A stretch of DNA of 64,000 nt, taken from contig JAEMGR010000012.1 of assembly GCA_016458225.1 (NCBI GenBank), forward strand, positions 62,001-126,000, read 5' to 3'. Positions 25,501 through 34,198 of the stretch are shown in pieces. The number at the start of each line of letters is the position of its first letter. The first letter of the stretch is position 1. The translations under genes and the position numbers were made by a program. The stretch is from Myxococcaceae bacterium JPH2. Lineage in GTDB: Bacteria > Myxococcota > Myxococcia > Myxococcales > Myxococcaceae. The notes under the pieces were generated by a model. The model had not been told where the DNA came from and searched no databases. It was given only the letters and a program-made list of their open reading frames with translations.

Positions 25501-25562
25501 GCCACCTCCGCCGAAGCGGTAGTGGTGCTCGTAGTCGCGGTCGTGAAGCTGACGCAGCTCAT
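25476..25562 (-). CDS. Threonine-rich leader peptide (28 aa) of a ThrRS attenuator
   Basis: A short frame starts at ATG 25562 and stops at TGA 25478-25476. Its 28 residues include eight threonines, seven of them at positions 7-15 in the run TTATTSTTT. That density is far above chance and sits directly upstream of a threonyl-tRNA synthetase gene, followed by competing hairpins. The peptide itself has no expected function; its translation would sense charged tRNA-Thr. No good Shine-Dalgarno site is seen before the ATG, which is the main doubt. Confidence 0.75.
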   Translation of the reverse strand: MSCVSFTTATTSTTTASAEVATVRVSMD

Positions 25563-25656
25563 GCGGACATGAATGTTCTGGGCCGCGCGAAAAGTCAAGG
25601 CGACCCGCAATGCGCGTGAGGTGGGTGATGAACACCTCACGGCGCGAGACAACCGC

Positions 25657-27504
25657 TCACGTCATCAGCGCGAGCAGGCCGTAGAGACCCACGAAGAGGA
25701 AGTACAACGACTCGCCCGCGATGAGTCCGCCGCCGACCAGCGAGGTGGTGCTCATGTCCTCGGGCAGGGCCTGCTCGCCGGGCTTCGGCGGAGACGCGAA
25801 GCGCTTGGTTCCGACGTTCCACAGCGAGGCGAGCGTGCCGCCCGCGGCGAACCAGAGGGAGACCGGCAGCGCGATGAAGGCGCCGAACGAGGACGCGTAG
25901 GGACTGGCCAGCACCACCGAGTCCAGCGTCCATCTCACCGCGGGGCCGGCGGAGTGCTCCTTGAGGAAGCGCTGGATGCCCGCGTTGCGGCGCACCAACT
26001 TGCGCAGCACCTCGAGGCCGAAGCCCAACGCCAGCCCGAAGAGCAGGGCCTTGATCTTATGGTCGGACAGCGAGCCCAGGTCGCGGATGGCGCCCACCAG
26101 CTTGTACGTCATGGCCGAGCCCCACTGGCCCGTCTTCACGCCCGGGTTGTCGAGCTGGTTGATGGCGAGCACGGGGTAGGCCCCCATGAAGACGCGCGCC
26201 AGGCCCACGCACAGGATGGCGCCCATGGTGATGCCGAGCACCTGATAGCGGAACTGCACGACGCGGTTGGTGCCCAGGCGCCAGCCCGTGGAGCGATCCT
26301 GCTGCATGTCACAGCCCACGGCGGTGGAGATGAGCAGGATGGTGGAGGACATCAGGCCCACCAGCGGATCCTTCAGGCCGAGCATGGACATCAGCAGCAC
26401 CGACATGACGAAGGCGCTGGAGATGGGGTTGTTGTCGCTGATGCCGTAGGCGATGCCGTTGATGAGCACGAAGAGCAGCGCCAGCACGAGGCCGAACACG
26501 ATGAAGCCCACCGGCTGGTGCAGCACCTGCGTGGCCACCGCCACCACGGCCACGCCCCAGAACAGCACCCACGCGAGCAGGCGCGGGACGTTCACCTTCT
26601 TCCACGCGGGCTCGTCGCCCTCGGCCACCGGCGCGGCGCCGCGGATGCGCGCCACGGCCTGCACCGCGAGGAGGGAGAGGTCCACGATGGCCGCGCCGCA
26701 GATCATCGCCAGGCCGATGAGGAAGCCAATCTTGCGGAAGGGGTCCTGAGGACCGAGCCAGCCAATCTCACGCAGGTAGGGCGTCAAGGCATAGCCGGCC
26801 ACGCCCATGACCGCGACGGGCACGGCGACGGTGCTGCCCACCACCATGCCCGCGCCCACGGTGGAGGCGCTGAGGCCCAGGCTCCCCAGCGAGGCCACCT
26901 TCTCCGTCGACCACGCGACCATCGCGCCCATGCCGGCGCCGCCGCCCAGCTTGGCGATGGAGGCCTTGAGCAGGCGCTTGTCCGTCAGCGCGCGCAGGAT
27001 GTTGGCGACCGCGTAGCCGGACGGATAGTCGAGCTGGAGCCGGTCCACGAGCAGCGGCGTGTAGAGCATGCCCACGCCCACGCCGAACATGCCCACGCAG
27101 CCCACGAAGAGCATGAGCTGCCACGCGGGCGGCATGGGCATGCCCAGCCACACCATGGCCTGCACGAGCACGGACATGGCGCACAGCGAGGCCACCGAGG
27201 CGGCCATCGTCTGCATGTAGTTGGCGCCGTGCTTGCCCTCCGCGCCGTAGCCGTAGGTGACGGCGCTGCCGAGGATGCCGGCCAGCACCTGCCCGCCCAC
27301 GAAGAAGCCCAGGCTGAAGTTCATGTACGAGGCGGCCACGCCGCCCAACGGGCCGAGGATGAAGATGGCCACCGTGCTCAAGAGCAGGTGGTACTTCCAG
27401 GTGCCCACCGCGGGCAGGAAGCTGAAGCGGGGCGCTTCAGCGCCGGGCGCGGCGGACGGAGACTCGGCGGAATTCGAGGGGAGGGGCTGGGCGGGTTGTG
27501 CCAT
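25657..27504 (-). CDS. OPT-family oligopeptide/metal-chelate transporter
   Basis: The 615-residue protein is a polytopic membrane transporter with about 14-16 hydrophobic segments after a 30-residue polar N-terminus. Features typical of the OPT family are YPSGYAVANILRAL with the upstream TPLLVDRLQLDYPSG, the ISDNNPIS segment, DMQQDRSTGWRLG and the C-terminal GGGLIAGESL(YFLFVG). OPT carriers move oligopeptides or siderophore-like metal chelates into the cytoplasm using the proton gradient. Peptide uptake would suit a proteolytic myxobacterium. The ATG has no purine-rich site upstream. It lies upstream of the Thr leader on the same strand, about 95 bp away, but the attenuator layout suggests separate control. 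Confidence 0.93.
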   Translation of the reverse strand: MAQPAQPLPSNSAESPSAAPGAEAPRFSFLPAVGTWKYHLLLSTVAIFILGPLGGVAASYMNFSLGFFVGGQVLAGILGSAVTYGYGAEGKHGANYMQTMAASVASLCAMSVLVQAMVWLGMPMPPAWQLMLFVGCVGMFGVGVGMLYTPLLVDRLQLDYPSGYAVANILRALTDKRLLKASIAKLGGGAGMGAMVAWSTEKVASLGSLGLSASTVGAGMVVGSTVAVPVAVMGVAGYALTPYLREIGWLGPQDPFRKIGFLIGLAMICGAAIVDLSLLAVQAVARIRGAAPVAEGDEPAWKKVNVPRLLAWVLFWGVAVVAVATQVLHQPVGFIVFGLVLALLFVLINGIAYGISDNNPISSAFVMSVLLMSMLGLKDPLVGLMSSTILLISTAVGCDMQQDRSTGWRLGTNRVVQFRYQVLGITMGAILCVGLARVFMGAYPVLAINQLDNPGVKTGQWGSAMTYKLVGAIRDLGSLSDHKIKALLFGLALGFGLEVLRKLVRRNAGIQRFLKEHSAGPAVRWTLDSVVLASPYASSFGAFIALPVSLWFAAGGTLASLWNVGTKRFASPPKPGEQALPEDMSTTSLVGGGLIAGESLYFLFVGLYGLLALMT

Positions 27505-27704
27505 TCGGGCGCGAAGGGTAGCGGCCTTTCACCTGCGGTCACAACCTGACTGGTGAGGCGAGCCTGCCCGGCCCCATGGCGAGGAGGGTCCCCGCTCGTC
27601 GCGCGGCGCGGCATGCCTGAGGGGATTCATGCTGCGCCCAGGCGTCAGTCGGGCTTGGCCCACCTTGGTTCGGAGAGCCGCGGGCGACCCGGAGGCCCTG
27701 GGGA

Positions 27705-28721
27705 TCAGGTGCGGAAGTCACGCAGCCGCGGGGCGGCGGCTCGGACCTCGTAGAGCCGATAGGCGTAGAGCGCGGCGAGGAGCACGAGGCACGCGACCGC
27801 CACGCCGACGTGTCGATCGATGAGCGTGCCCACGCTCCAGCCGTGCTGATCCACGAGCTTGCTCGGATCGCTCAGGCCGACGCCCTCGATGTCTCCGAAG
27901 GGGATGCGGTCCACGTCCTTTCGTGCGCCCCACCACGTGTGGAGGCTGTCCATGAACGCAATCGCTCCCATCACGAGGAAGCCCCAGCGCAGGCCGCGCT
28001 CGCGCAGCGCGGTGCCTCGGCGTGCATAGAACAGGGACATCAGCGCGGTCCCCAGCACCAGACAGCCTGCGTCCCCACCGAAGGTGATGAGCGCGCGCGC
28101 CTGCTGCGCGCTGGTTCCGAGCGTCGCGACTGCTTGGAGCAGGAGCAGCGCCGCCGCGCCGAACATCCACGACCTTCGGCCCGTCTTCCAGCCACGCCAG
28201 CCGAGCGCGCCGAACATCCCCGCGAACATCAGGCTCAACACGGGCGAGCGTGTCTCCGCCGTGTACGTGACCCACAGCGAGGGCATCGCGCTGAAGCCGC
28301 AGAACCACGCTGTCACCGCGTGCCCGAACTCGTGCACGTGCATGGAGAGGAAGATGCGCGCGAGGCCGCGAAAGCCTGTGCCCATCACGACGTAGGCGAG
28401 TCCCATCGTCACGGGGAGGACCCAGAAGCGCTGGTGCCATTCCAGGCGAGCCAGGGCGAGTTCCGCCTCGTCGGGGCTCGGTGCGTCGGTGGGTTCGGGA
28501 GGCCGGAGTTCAGCGAGCAGCGGGGTGAACGTGGGAGTCTGCGGCAGGGACTCCCGCACCTCTTGCAAGGCGCGCTGTCGGTCCTCGGCCTCGCGCGCCG
28601 TGGCGGCCTGGCGAGCCCGTGCGTCCGCCTTGGCGTAGATGACGCCGCAGCGTGGGCACTCGGGGCTCTCGGCGCGAGCGGCTCCACAACGTGGGCAGGT
28701 CAGGACGGGGGCGGGCGTCAC
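27705..28721 (-). CDS. Zinc-ribbon membrane protein with M50-like HExxH motif
   Basis: The protein starts with a double-CxxC zinc ribbon (TCPRCGAARAESPECPRCG), then a charged, Ala/Arg-rich linker and about six to seven hydrophobic segments. HVHEFGHAVTAWF is an HExxH motif within a membrane helix region, as in site-2-protease-like M50 enzymes; the downstream Asp ligand is less clear, so activity is uncertain. I place the start at a GTG (28721) just before the zinc ribbon, with AGG upstream; an ATG at 28784 would add 21 residues of basic, non-conserved sequence. It is divergent from the methyltransferase-like gene. A role in intramembrane proteolysis is inference from the motif only. Confidence 0.75.
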   Translation of the reverse strand: MTPAPVLTCPRCGAARAESPECPRCGVIYAKADARARQAATAREAEDRQRALQEVRESLPQTPTFTPLLAELRPPEPTDAPSPDEAELALARLEWHQRFWVLPVTMGLAYVVMGTGFRGLARIFLSMHVHEFGHAVTAWFCGFSAMPSLWVTYTAETRSPVLSLMFAGMFGALGWRGWKTGRRSWMFGAAALLLLQAVATLGTSAQQARALITFGGDAGCLVLGTALMSLFYARRGTALRERGLRWGFLVMGAIAFMDSLHTWWGARKDVDRIPFGDIEGVGLSDPSKLVDQHGWSVGTLIDRHVGVAVACLVLLAALYAYRLYEVRAAAPRLRDFRT

Positions 28722-29074
28722 GCGAGCCAGCCTATCGCGAGGCGTGGGCCGGACGCTCCGAGGGGGCGTGACTTCGAGGCGCATGCACGGCGCGCAATGC
28801 TCCGTCGGTGGGCGTGGGAGCGCGTCATGGCGGGATGCTCGCAAAGGGCGAACCGGATGCGTGGATGGGCTGGAGACGCTGCATCGTCGCGACGTGCATG
28901 GCATTGACTGCCAGGCGCAAAGGGCCGGCCCGTTGCAATGATTGAGGTCGGCACCGAGGTGTCGCGGTGCGGGCGCGCGTCATTCCGTGCTGCGCGAGAG
29001 GTCGGCGGGGCCTGGGGGCGTTTCGTGCTGTCGCGACTTGACGCTCGCTCGGGGCTCGCCCATGACCCGGAATC
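28722..29074. other. 353-bp divergent intergenic region
   Basis: No gene is convincing here. It must carry promoters for the M50-like gene (minus) and the methyltransferase-like gene (plus). It holds two perfect 10-bp palindromes, CGTCGCGACG at 28885-28894 and GGGCCGGCCC at 28922-28931, and a TTGACG box near 29038 that could be a -35 element, without a clear -10. Confidence 0.5.
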
Positions 29075-29887
29075 ATGACGGGCCTCGACACTCCCACGCG
29101 CGGTCGGACCGCGCCGGGGCGCCTCCGCGCGCTCGACGACTACTTGTGTCATGCCGAGTCCACGCTGCTCTCTCGTCACGAGGGGCCCTGGGCCCGCGCG
29201 GCCTTCGTGGACGTGGGCTTTGGAGAGCACCCCTGGACGACGCTGGAGAGCGCCGCCGCGTTCCGCGCCCTGAACCCGGACCTGCCTGTCATTGGCGTGG
29301 AGCTGGACGAGGCTCGGGCCCAGGCCGCGGCCTCCGCGCACTCGGACGCGCTCACCCACTTTCGCCAGGGCGGCTTCGCGCTGCCGCTGGGACCGGATGA
29401 ACCCACCCGCCTGGTCCGAGCCATGAACCTGCTGCGCCAGGGCGCTCCCGAGCGCGTCCCCGAGGCGCATCAGCGGCTCGCTCAGGCGCTGCTGCCCACG
29501 GGGCTCGTCGTGGAGGGCAGCAGTGACACCCCCGGCGCGGTGCTCGTCGCACACCTCTTGCGGCGCGGCGAGGGCAGTGGGGACCTCACACGCGAGGCCC
29601 TCTTGTTCCACACGGACTTCTCGCGCGGCTTCGCACCATGGTTGTTCCGCGACTGGCTGCCCCGTGACCTGCGCCGCCGCGTCCGGCCCGGCGAGCCCCT
29701 GCACGCCTTCTTCAGTGAATGGGAGGCCGCTTGGACCCAGGCCCGCGCCGAGGGACACACCGCGCCGCTCGAGGCGTTCCGCGAATCCGTCGTGGGGCTG
29801 GCCTCGCGCGTCCCAGGCGTCACGACGGACCCCTGGCTGCTCTCGCGTGGCTACCTGCGGTGGGCACCCTCCGAGGGCGTCCCCTGA
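29075..29887 (+). CDS. SAM-dependent methyltransferase-like protein
   Basis: The 270-residue protein has a motif resembling the SAM-binding loop, AAFVDVGFGEHPWTT, followed by IGVELDEARAQ where class I methyltransferases have the acidic residue that holds the ribose. Later RAMNLLRQ and GLVVEGSSDTPG fit the rest of a Rossmann core. The catalytic residues and substrate cannot be told. No signal peptide is present. The ATG start has a weak CGGA upstream. It stands alone, 122 bp before the ATP-grasp gene on the same strand. Confidence 0.7.
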   Translation: MTGLDTPTRGRTAPGRLRALDDYLCHAESTLLSRHEGPWARAAFVDVGFGEHPWTTLESAAAFRALNPDLPVIGVELDEARAQAAASAHSDALTHFRQGGFALPLGPDEPTRLVRAMNLLRQGAPERVPEAHQRLAQALLPTGLVVEGSSDTPGAVLVAHLLRRGEGSGDLTREALLFHTDFSRGFAPWLFRDWLPRDLRRRVRPGEPLHAFFSEWEAAWTQARAEGHTAPLEAFRESVVGLASRVPGVTTDPWLLSRGYLRWAPSEGVP

Positions 29888-30009
29888 CGCGAGGCGTCCC
29901 ACCTCGTGGGGCAGGCTTCGCATGGGGCTGGCTTTTTCCGACCCGCGGGCATTCCTAGAGGGAAGGGCGAACCGCTATCCTTCGAAGACTTCCCCTCACG
30001 ACGGCCTCC

Positions 30010-31497
30010 ATGAAACGGCACCTGCTGACGCTTCTCACCGCCAGCCTGATGGCGAGCACCGCGCTGGCGAGCACCCCGGTCGTAGATCCGGGCGCGGTTC
30101 GTCACCATCGCCCCCACCGCAGGTCGCCGCTGCGTCCACGCCGCGAAGAGCGGGACGCCGCCTCGCTCGAAGTCTCCCGCGAGGACGAGGCCTCGACCGA
30201 GCCCGCGGCGGTGGCACGCATCCACGGGAAGCCTCCCGTGCTGCTGTTCTCCGCCGGCTTCTACGGCACGCTCGCGGCGGCTCGCTGCTTCGGGCGCCAC
30301 GGCGTGGACGTGACGGTGGCGGACCCCGGCCGGCTGGGCCCGGCGAGCTGGTCGCGCTTCGTGGGCCGGCGCGTCCAATGCCCGCGCGAGTCAGACCCCG
30401 AGGCCTTCCTCGCGTGGCTCATCGACTTCGGCCGCCGCGAGCCCGTCAAGCACGTGCTCTATCCCACGAGTGACGAGCTGGCCTGGCTCATCTCCGCGCA
30501 CCGCGAGAAGCTGGAGGGACTCTTCCACCTCTACGACCCGGGCGTGGATGCGGTGTACGGCCTGCTCAACAAGCGGCGCCTCTACGAAGAGGGCACCGCG
30601 GTGGGGCTCCACCTGCCGCGCACCTGGTTCCCCGAGTCCACGGCGGACCTGGAGCACGTGCGCCGCCACGCGCGCTTCCCGGTGCTCCTCAAGCCCACCA
30701 CGCAGATCCTCCACGCCACGCACCGCAAGGGCCAGCCCGTCGCGACGCCCGAGGCGCTGGAGCGCGAGTACCGCGACTTCGCGCGCGACACCTACGCGCC
30801 CATGCTGGTGAACTTCGACCCCGCCGTGGTGCGGCCCATGGTGCAGGAGTTCCACCCCGAGGCCGCCGAGGGCATCTACAGCCTGTCCGGCTTCGTGGAT
30901 GAATCCGGCGACCTGTTCGAGCTGCGCGGCGCCATGAAGGTGCTCCAGCGTCCACGCCGGCTGGGCGTGGGCGTGTGCTTCGAGTCCGCCGAGGTGAAGC
31001 CCGAGCTGGCCGAAGGGCTCGCGCGGCTGTGCAAGCGCGTGGGCTACCACGGCGTCTTCGAGGTGGAGTTCATCCAGACGAAGGATGACTTCCTGCTCAT
31101 CGACTTCAACCCGCGCTACTACGGGCAGATGGGCTTCGACATCGCCCGTGGCCTGCCGCTGCCGATGCTCGCGTACCACTCGGCGCTGGGGGACCGTGTG
31201 TCCTTGCGCCGCGAGGTGGAGGCGGCCCGCGCGGCGGGGCAGGACGCGAGCGGTGAGGTGTTCTGCAACCGGATTGCATTGGAGATGCTGTTGAGCCTCC
31301 AGCGCTTGTCCGGCGCGCTGCCAGCGGACGAGGCTCGGCAGTGGCGGCGCTGGTTCGAGGACAACCGCGCCCTGGCGGTGGATCCGCTCATCGACCCGGA
31401 TGACCTCATGCCCGCCGCCGTGGAGCTGGCCCAGATTGTCTATGGCTCCGCGCGCCATCCGCGCGCCTTCCTGCGGATGATGGTGCTCAACCGCTGA
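30010..31497 (+). CDS. ATP-grasp carboxylate-amine ligase-like protein with N-terminal signal-like segment
   Basis: The 495-residue protein holds an ATP-grasp fold from about residue 75: VLLFSAGFYGTLAAARCFG as pre-ATP-grasp domain, VLYPTSDE, LNKRRLYEEG, PVLLKPTTQ, then VEVEFIQTKDDFLLIDFNPRYYGQ with the Mg-binding Glu and Asn. The layout is like D-aspartate-ligase/CarB-type enzymes, which join a carboxylate to an amine through an acyl phosphate. Unusually, the first 20 residues, MKRHLLTLLTASLMASTALA, look like a cleavable Sec signal with an ALA site, then a basic 50-residue linker. ATP-grasp enzymes work in the cytoplasm, so either export is real or the true start is internal (for example a GTG near residue 70). 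It is convergent with the PLP-decarboxylase pair. Confidence 0.85.
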   Translation: MKRHLLTLLTASLMASTALASTPVVDPGAVRHHRPHRRSPLRPRREERDAASLEVSREDEASTEPAAVARIHGKPPVLLFSAGFYGTLAAARCFGRHGVDVTVADPGRLGPASWSRFVGRRVQCPRESDPEAFLAWLIDFGRREPVKHVLYPTSDELAWLISAHREKLEGLFHLYDPGVDAVYGLLNKRRLYEEGTAVGLHLPRTWFPESTADLEHVRRHARFPVLLKPTTQILHATHRKGQPVATPEALEREYRDFARDTYAPMLVNFDPAVVRPMVQEFHPEAAEGIYSLSGFVDESGDLFELRGAMKVLQRPRRLGVGVCFESAEVKPELAEGLARLCKRVGYHGVFEVEFIQTKDDFLLIDFNPRYYGQMGFDIARGLPLPMLAYHSALGDRVSLRREVEAARAAGQDASGEVFCNRIALEMLLSLQRLSGALPADEARQWRRWFEDNRALAVDPLIDPDDLMPAAVELAQIVYGSARHPRAFLRMMVLNR

Positions 31498-31506
31498 GCG
31501 CTCGGC

Positions 31507-31677
31507 TCAGTCCTGTCGCAGCGTCAGGTCCAGATGCTGCGACACGGCCCGGGCCAGGAGCAGGGCCTCGTCGCGGTCGCGGCTGCCCGCGAGTTCTGGC
31601 TCCAGCCACCATCGACTGCCACCGCATCGCATGTGGCTTCCGACCAAGCGTCGGGAGCCGGCGCGAAGAGCGTCCAC
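31507..31677 (-). CDS. Possible 56-aa small protein downstream of the PLP decarboxylase
   Basis: A short frame opens at a GTG six nt after the decarboxylase stop codon and runs 56 residues. Its C-terminal half, DRDEALLLARAVSQHLDLTL, reads like an amphipathic helix of a real protein, with mixed charge, unlike the Arg/Pro-rich shadow frames around it. The middle has RCGGSRWWLEPEL. There is no separate ribosome-binding site, so it would need translational coupling. No family recognised. Confidence 0.45.
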   Translation of the reverse strand: MDALRAGSRRLVGSHMRCGGSRWWLEPELAGSRDRDEALLLARAVSQHLDLTLRQD

Positions 31678-31683
31678 TCGGCG

Positions 31684-33135
31684 TCAGGACGCTGCGCGAA
31701 ACGGGGCAGGAGGGGTCGTCGCGTCGAAGGTGACCAAGTCCTCGAACGTCTCCGCGCGGCGCAGCAGTCGCTCCTCGCCGTTGTCCAACGCGACGATGGC
31801 CGGCTGCGGGAAGGAGAAGGACGTGGCGAAGGGGACGCAGTACGCGCCCGCGTCCATGATGGCCAGCGTGTCCCCCACGCGCAGCTCGGGCAGGCGCACC
31901 GCGTTGTAGAGCGTGTCGCCCGGGGTGCAGATGGGACCCACCACCGTGTACGGCCGCGCCGCCAGCTCCGCCTCGGGGCGATCCACGTGCAGGAGCTGGT
32001 GGTACTCGTTGCGCACGCACTCGGCATGGTTGATGCCCATGTCCATCACCGCCCAGGTGCGCTCCGGGCCGGCCTTGAGCGTGTGCACGCGGCCCAGCAG
32101 CAACTGGGTGTCGCCCGTCATCGCGCGGCCGGGCTCCAGGAAGATGCGCGGGCGGGCCCGGCCTCGGCGCTCGAAGTGCGACTCCACCTGCTCCACCACG
32201 CGCGCCACATAGCGCTCGATGGAGAGCGCGGCGGCCGGATCCGGCGCGGGCAGGTCCCGCTGGAACGTCTGGTTCAGGCGCCAGGCGCGCGGATCCACGT
32301 GCTCCACCGTGGGCGTGCACAGGCTGCCGCCCAGGTCGAGCACCTCCAGATTCAACCCCAGCTCACGGTGGAGCGTGTCCGTGAAGTCGAGCACCGCGCC
32401 GACGAAGCCCTCCAGCTCGGCCTCGGTGCGCAGCGTGGCGCCCCGGTGCGCGTGCAGGCCCACCACGTCCAGGGTGCCCAGCTCGCGCGCCTTGCGGAAC
32501 GCCGCCAGCGCCGCGCCGCCCGCGATGGGCGTGCCGAACTGCGCCGTCCAGCCGTGGCCCGTGGAGACGCGCACCGCCACGCGAGGGCGCCGCTTCAGCT
32601 CGGCGGCGTGGCGCGCGAAGACGTCCAGCTCCTCCACGTGATTGGCGGCGAGGAGGCCGATGCCCCGCTCGATGGCCTCGCGGATGGAGGCGTCCGACTT
32701 GACGGGGCCGTTGTAGACGATGCGCTCGGGTGGCACGCCCAGCTGGAGCGCGAGCCACATCTCGTACGCGGAGATGACCTCGGCGCCCACGCCGCGCTCG
32801 TGCATGAACGACAGCACGCCGGGCACGGGGTTGGTCTTGTACGAGTAATACACTTCGCAGCCCCCGGCGCGTCCCGGCGGCACCGCGAGGAACCGCTCCA
32901 GGTTGCGGCGCAGCGCGGCCAGGTGCACCACGTGCAGCGGCGAGCCCCAGCGCTGGGTCAGCTCCGCGAGCGACACGCCCTCCAGGCACAGGCCCCGGCC
33001 GGGGACGAACTCCAGCCCCCACAGCGAGGCGGGCAGCGCGGTGCGCGAGGGCGCGAGGGCCCGGCGCACCACGGGACGAAGCGTTTCCTTCAGCCGCTGA
33101 CGGGCGGCCCCGACGAGTCGATGGCGCAGGCTCAC
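31684..33135 (-). CDS. Fold-type III PLP-dependent amino-acid decarboxylase
   Basis: The 483-residue enzyme belongs to the alanine-racemase-fold decarboxylases (DapDC/ODC/ADC, BtrK-like). The PLP Lys is in VYYSYKTNP near residue 98, phosphate is bound by the loop around EPGRAM, and the cross-subunit Cys motif is CTPGDTL near the C-terminus, followed by DAGAYC. The expected HIGS loop reads HAHRGAT and the Gly-rich loop GGSLCTP, so it is a divergent member and the substrate cannot be fixed as DAP, Orn or Arg. The N-terminus has about 35 extra basic residues. It follows the GT2 gene by 16 bp on the same strand, so they are probably co-transcribed, and it faces the ATP-grasp gene. Confidence 0.9.
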   Translation of the reverse strand: MSLRHRLVGAARQRLKETLRPVVRRALAPSRTALPASLWGLEFVPGRGLCLEGVSLAELTQRWGSPLHVVHLAALRRNLERFLAVPPGRAGGCEVYYSYKTNPVPGVLSFMHERGVGAEVISAYEMWLALQLGVPPERIVYNGPVKSDASIREAIERGIGLLAANHVEELDVFARHAAELKRRPRVAVRVSTGHGWTAQFGTPIAGGAALAAFRKARELGTLDVVGLHAHRGATLRTEAELEGFVGAVLDFTDTLHRELGLNLEVLDLGGSLCTPTVEHVDPRAWRLNQTFQRDLPAPDPAAALSIERYVARVVEQVESHFERRGRARPRIFLEPGRAMTGDTQLLLGRVHTLKAGPERTWAVMDMGINHAECVRNEYHQLLHVDRPEAELAARPYTVVGPICTPGDTLYNAVRLPELRVGDTLAIMDAGAYCVPFATSFSFPQPAIVALDNGEERLLRRAETFEDLVTFDATTPPAPFRAAS

Positions 33136-33151
33136 GCGGGCGTTCTCTCTC

Positions 33152-33994
33152 TCACGAGGCGCGCGGCAGCCGCAGCGGCAGGCGGCGGGCCACGTCGAAG
33201 GGCAGGGCGCGCAGGGCGAGCTGCAGCGCGCGGTACTCCAGCTCGCCGTGGGCGCGCCGGTATTTGGAGTGGATGATGGCGTTGGACTCCATCACCAGCG
33301 TGCCGTCCTTGCCCAGGTTGTGCATGAGCGAGGGCTTGCCCACGCGGTAGTGCAGGATGGGGCGGTTCACGTAGACGTGGCCGTGGTGGCGGATGCCGCG
33401 CAGGTAGAAGTCCACGTCCTCGTAGACGGGGATGTTGGGGTCGAACCCACCCAGCTTCGCGAAGTGCTCGCGGCGCACCATGCAGGCCGAGTTCACCATC
33501 AGCGTCCCGCGGAACAGGATGTGCGCCACCGTCCACGCGCTGTTGGGCGTGCTGGCCCCGACCTTCGCGGCCCACTCGAAGTAGGTGCGCTTGTCCTGGA
33601 GCCAGTCGGCGTCCTCGCTGAAGGGCACCACCCAGCCCACCGCCACGCCCGCGTCCGGCCGCGCATCCAGCGCGCTCACCATCGCGTGCAGCGCGCCGTC
33701 CGCCAGCATGTCGTCGTCATCGAGGAAGTGCAGGTAGCGCCCCTGCGCCAGCGTGGCCCCGTGGTTGCGCACCAGGGCCGGCTTGCCGCGCGAAGGGACC
33801 TCCTGCTTGAGGTAGCGCACGCGCGCGTCGCCCATGGCTTCCACGGCCTCGCGCGCCGTGCCCTCGGCGGTGTCGTCCAGAACGATGACCTCGACGCGCA
33901 CGCCCTCCTGGCGCAGCGCCGACCGGATGGCCTCGACCACTTCCTTCTCGCGGCGGTGTGTGGGCATCACCACCGAGACGTCAATCTGGGACAT
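33152..33994 (-). CDS. Family 2 glycosyltransferase
   Basis: The 280-residue protein is a GT-A-fold inverting glycosyltransferase. It has the nucleotide-sugar-binding start IDVSVVMPTHRRE, VIVLDD, and FLDDDDML as the DxD metal site near residue 85, then GGFDPNIPVYEDVDFYLR with the acidic acceptor motif. No membrane segment is seen, so it should act at the cytoplasmic face. The ATG at 33994 is chosen because AAGG lies 7 nt upstream and because MSQIDVSVV is the family start; an in-frame start at 34051 is longer. It heads the pair with the PLP decarboxylase. The sugar and acceptor are unknown. Confidence 0.93.
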   Translation of the reverse strand: MSQIDVSVVMPTHRREKEVVEAIRSALRQEGVRVEVIVLDDTAEGTAREAVEAMGDARVRYLKQEVPSRGKPALVRNHGATLAQGRYLHFLDDDDMLADGALHAMVSALDARPDAGVAVGWVVPFSEDADWLQDKRTYFEWAAKVGASTPNSAWTVAHILFRGTLMVNSACMVRREHFAKLGGFDPNIPVYEDVDFYLRGIRHHGHVYVNRPILHYRVGKPSLMHNLGKDGTLVMESNAIIHSKYRRAHGELEYRALQLALRALPFDVARRLPLRLPRAS

Positions 33995-34198
33995 GTCAGC
34001 CTTATAGCGGCCGGGCCCCACGACCGAAAGGCGGGTGGCCCTCCGCGTCATGTTTGGCTTTCACCGGAACCGCGACGCCGCTGGCGCGCTTCACTCGCTC
34101 GCAATGCGAGGGCCGCCACCGCAGTTGAATCACTGGCGCGGGCCTGCGCGTGTCGAGAACACGCGCGGCCGTCACGCCACCACGCAACGACTCATGCC

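Noticed and set aside
27505-27704. Spacer between the OPT and M50-like genes checked for a small RNA or gene
   Set aside because: No strong hairpin, ribosome-binding site or credible short frame was found.
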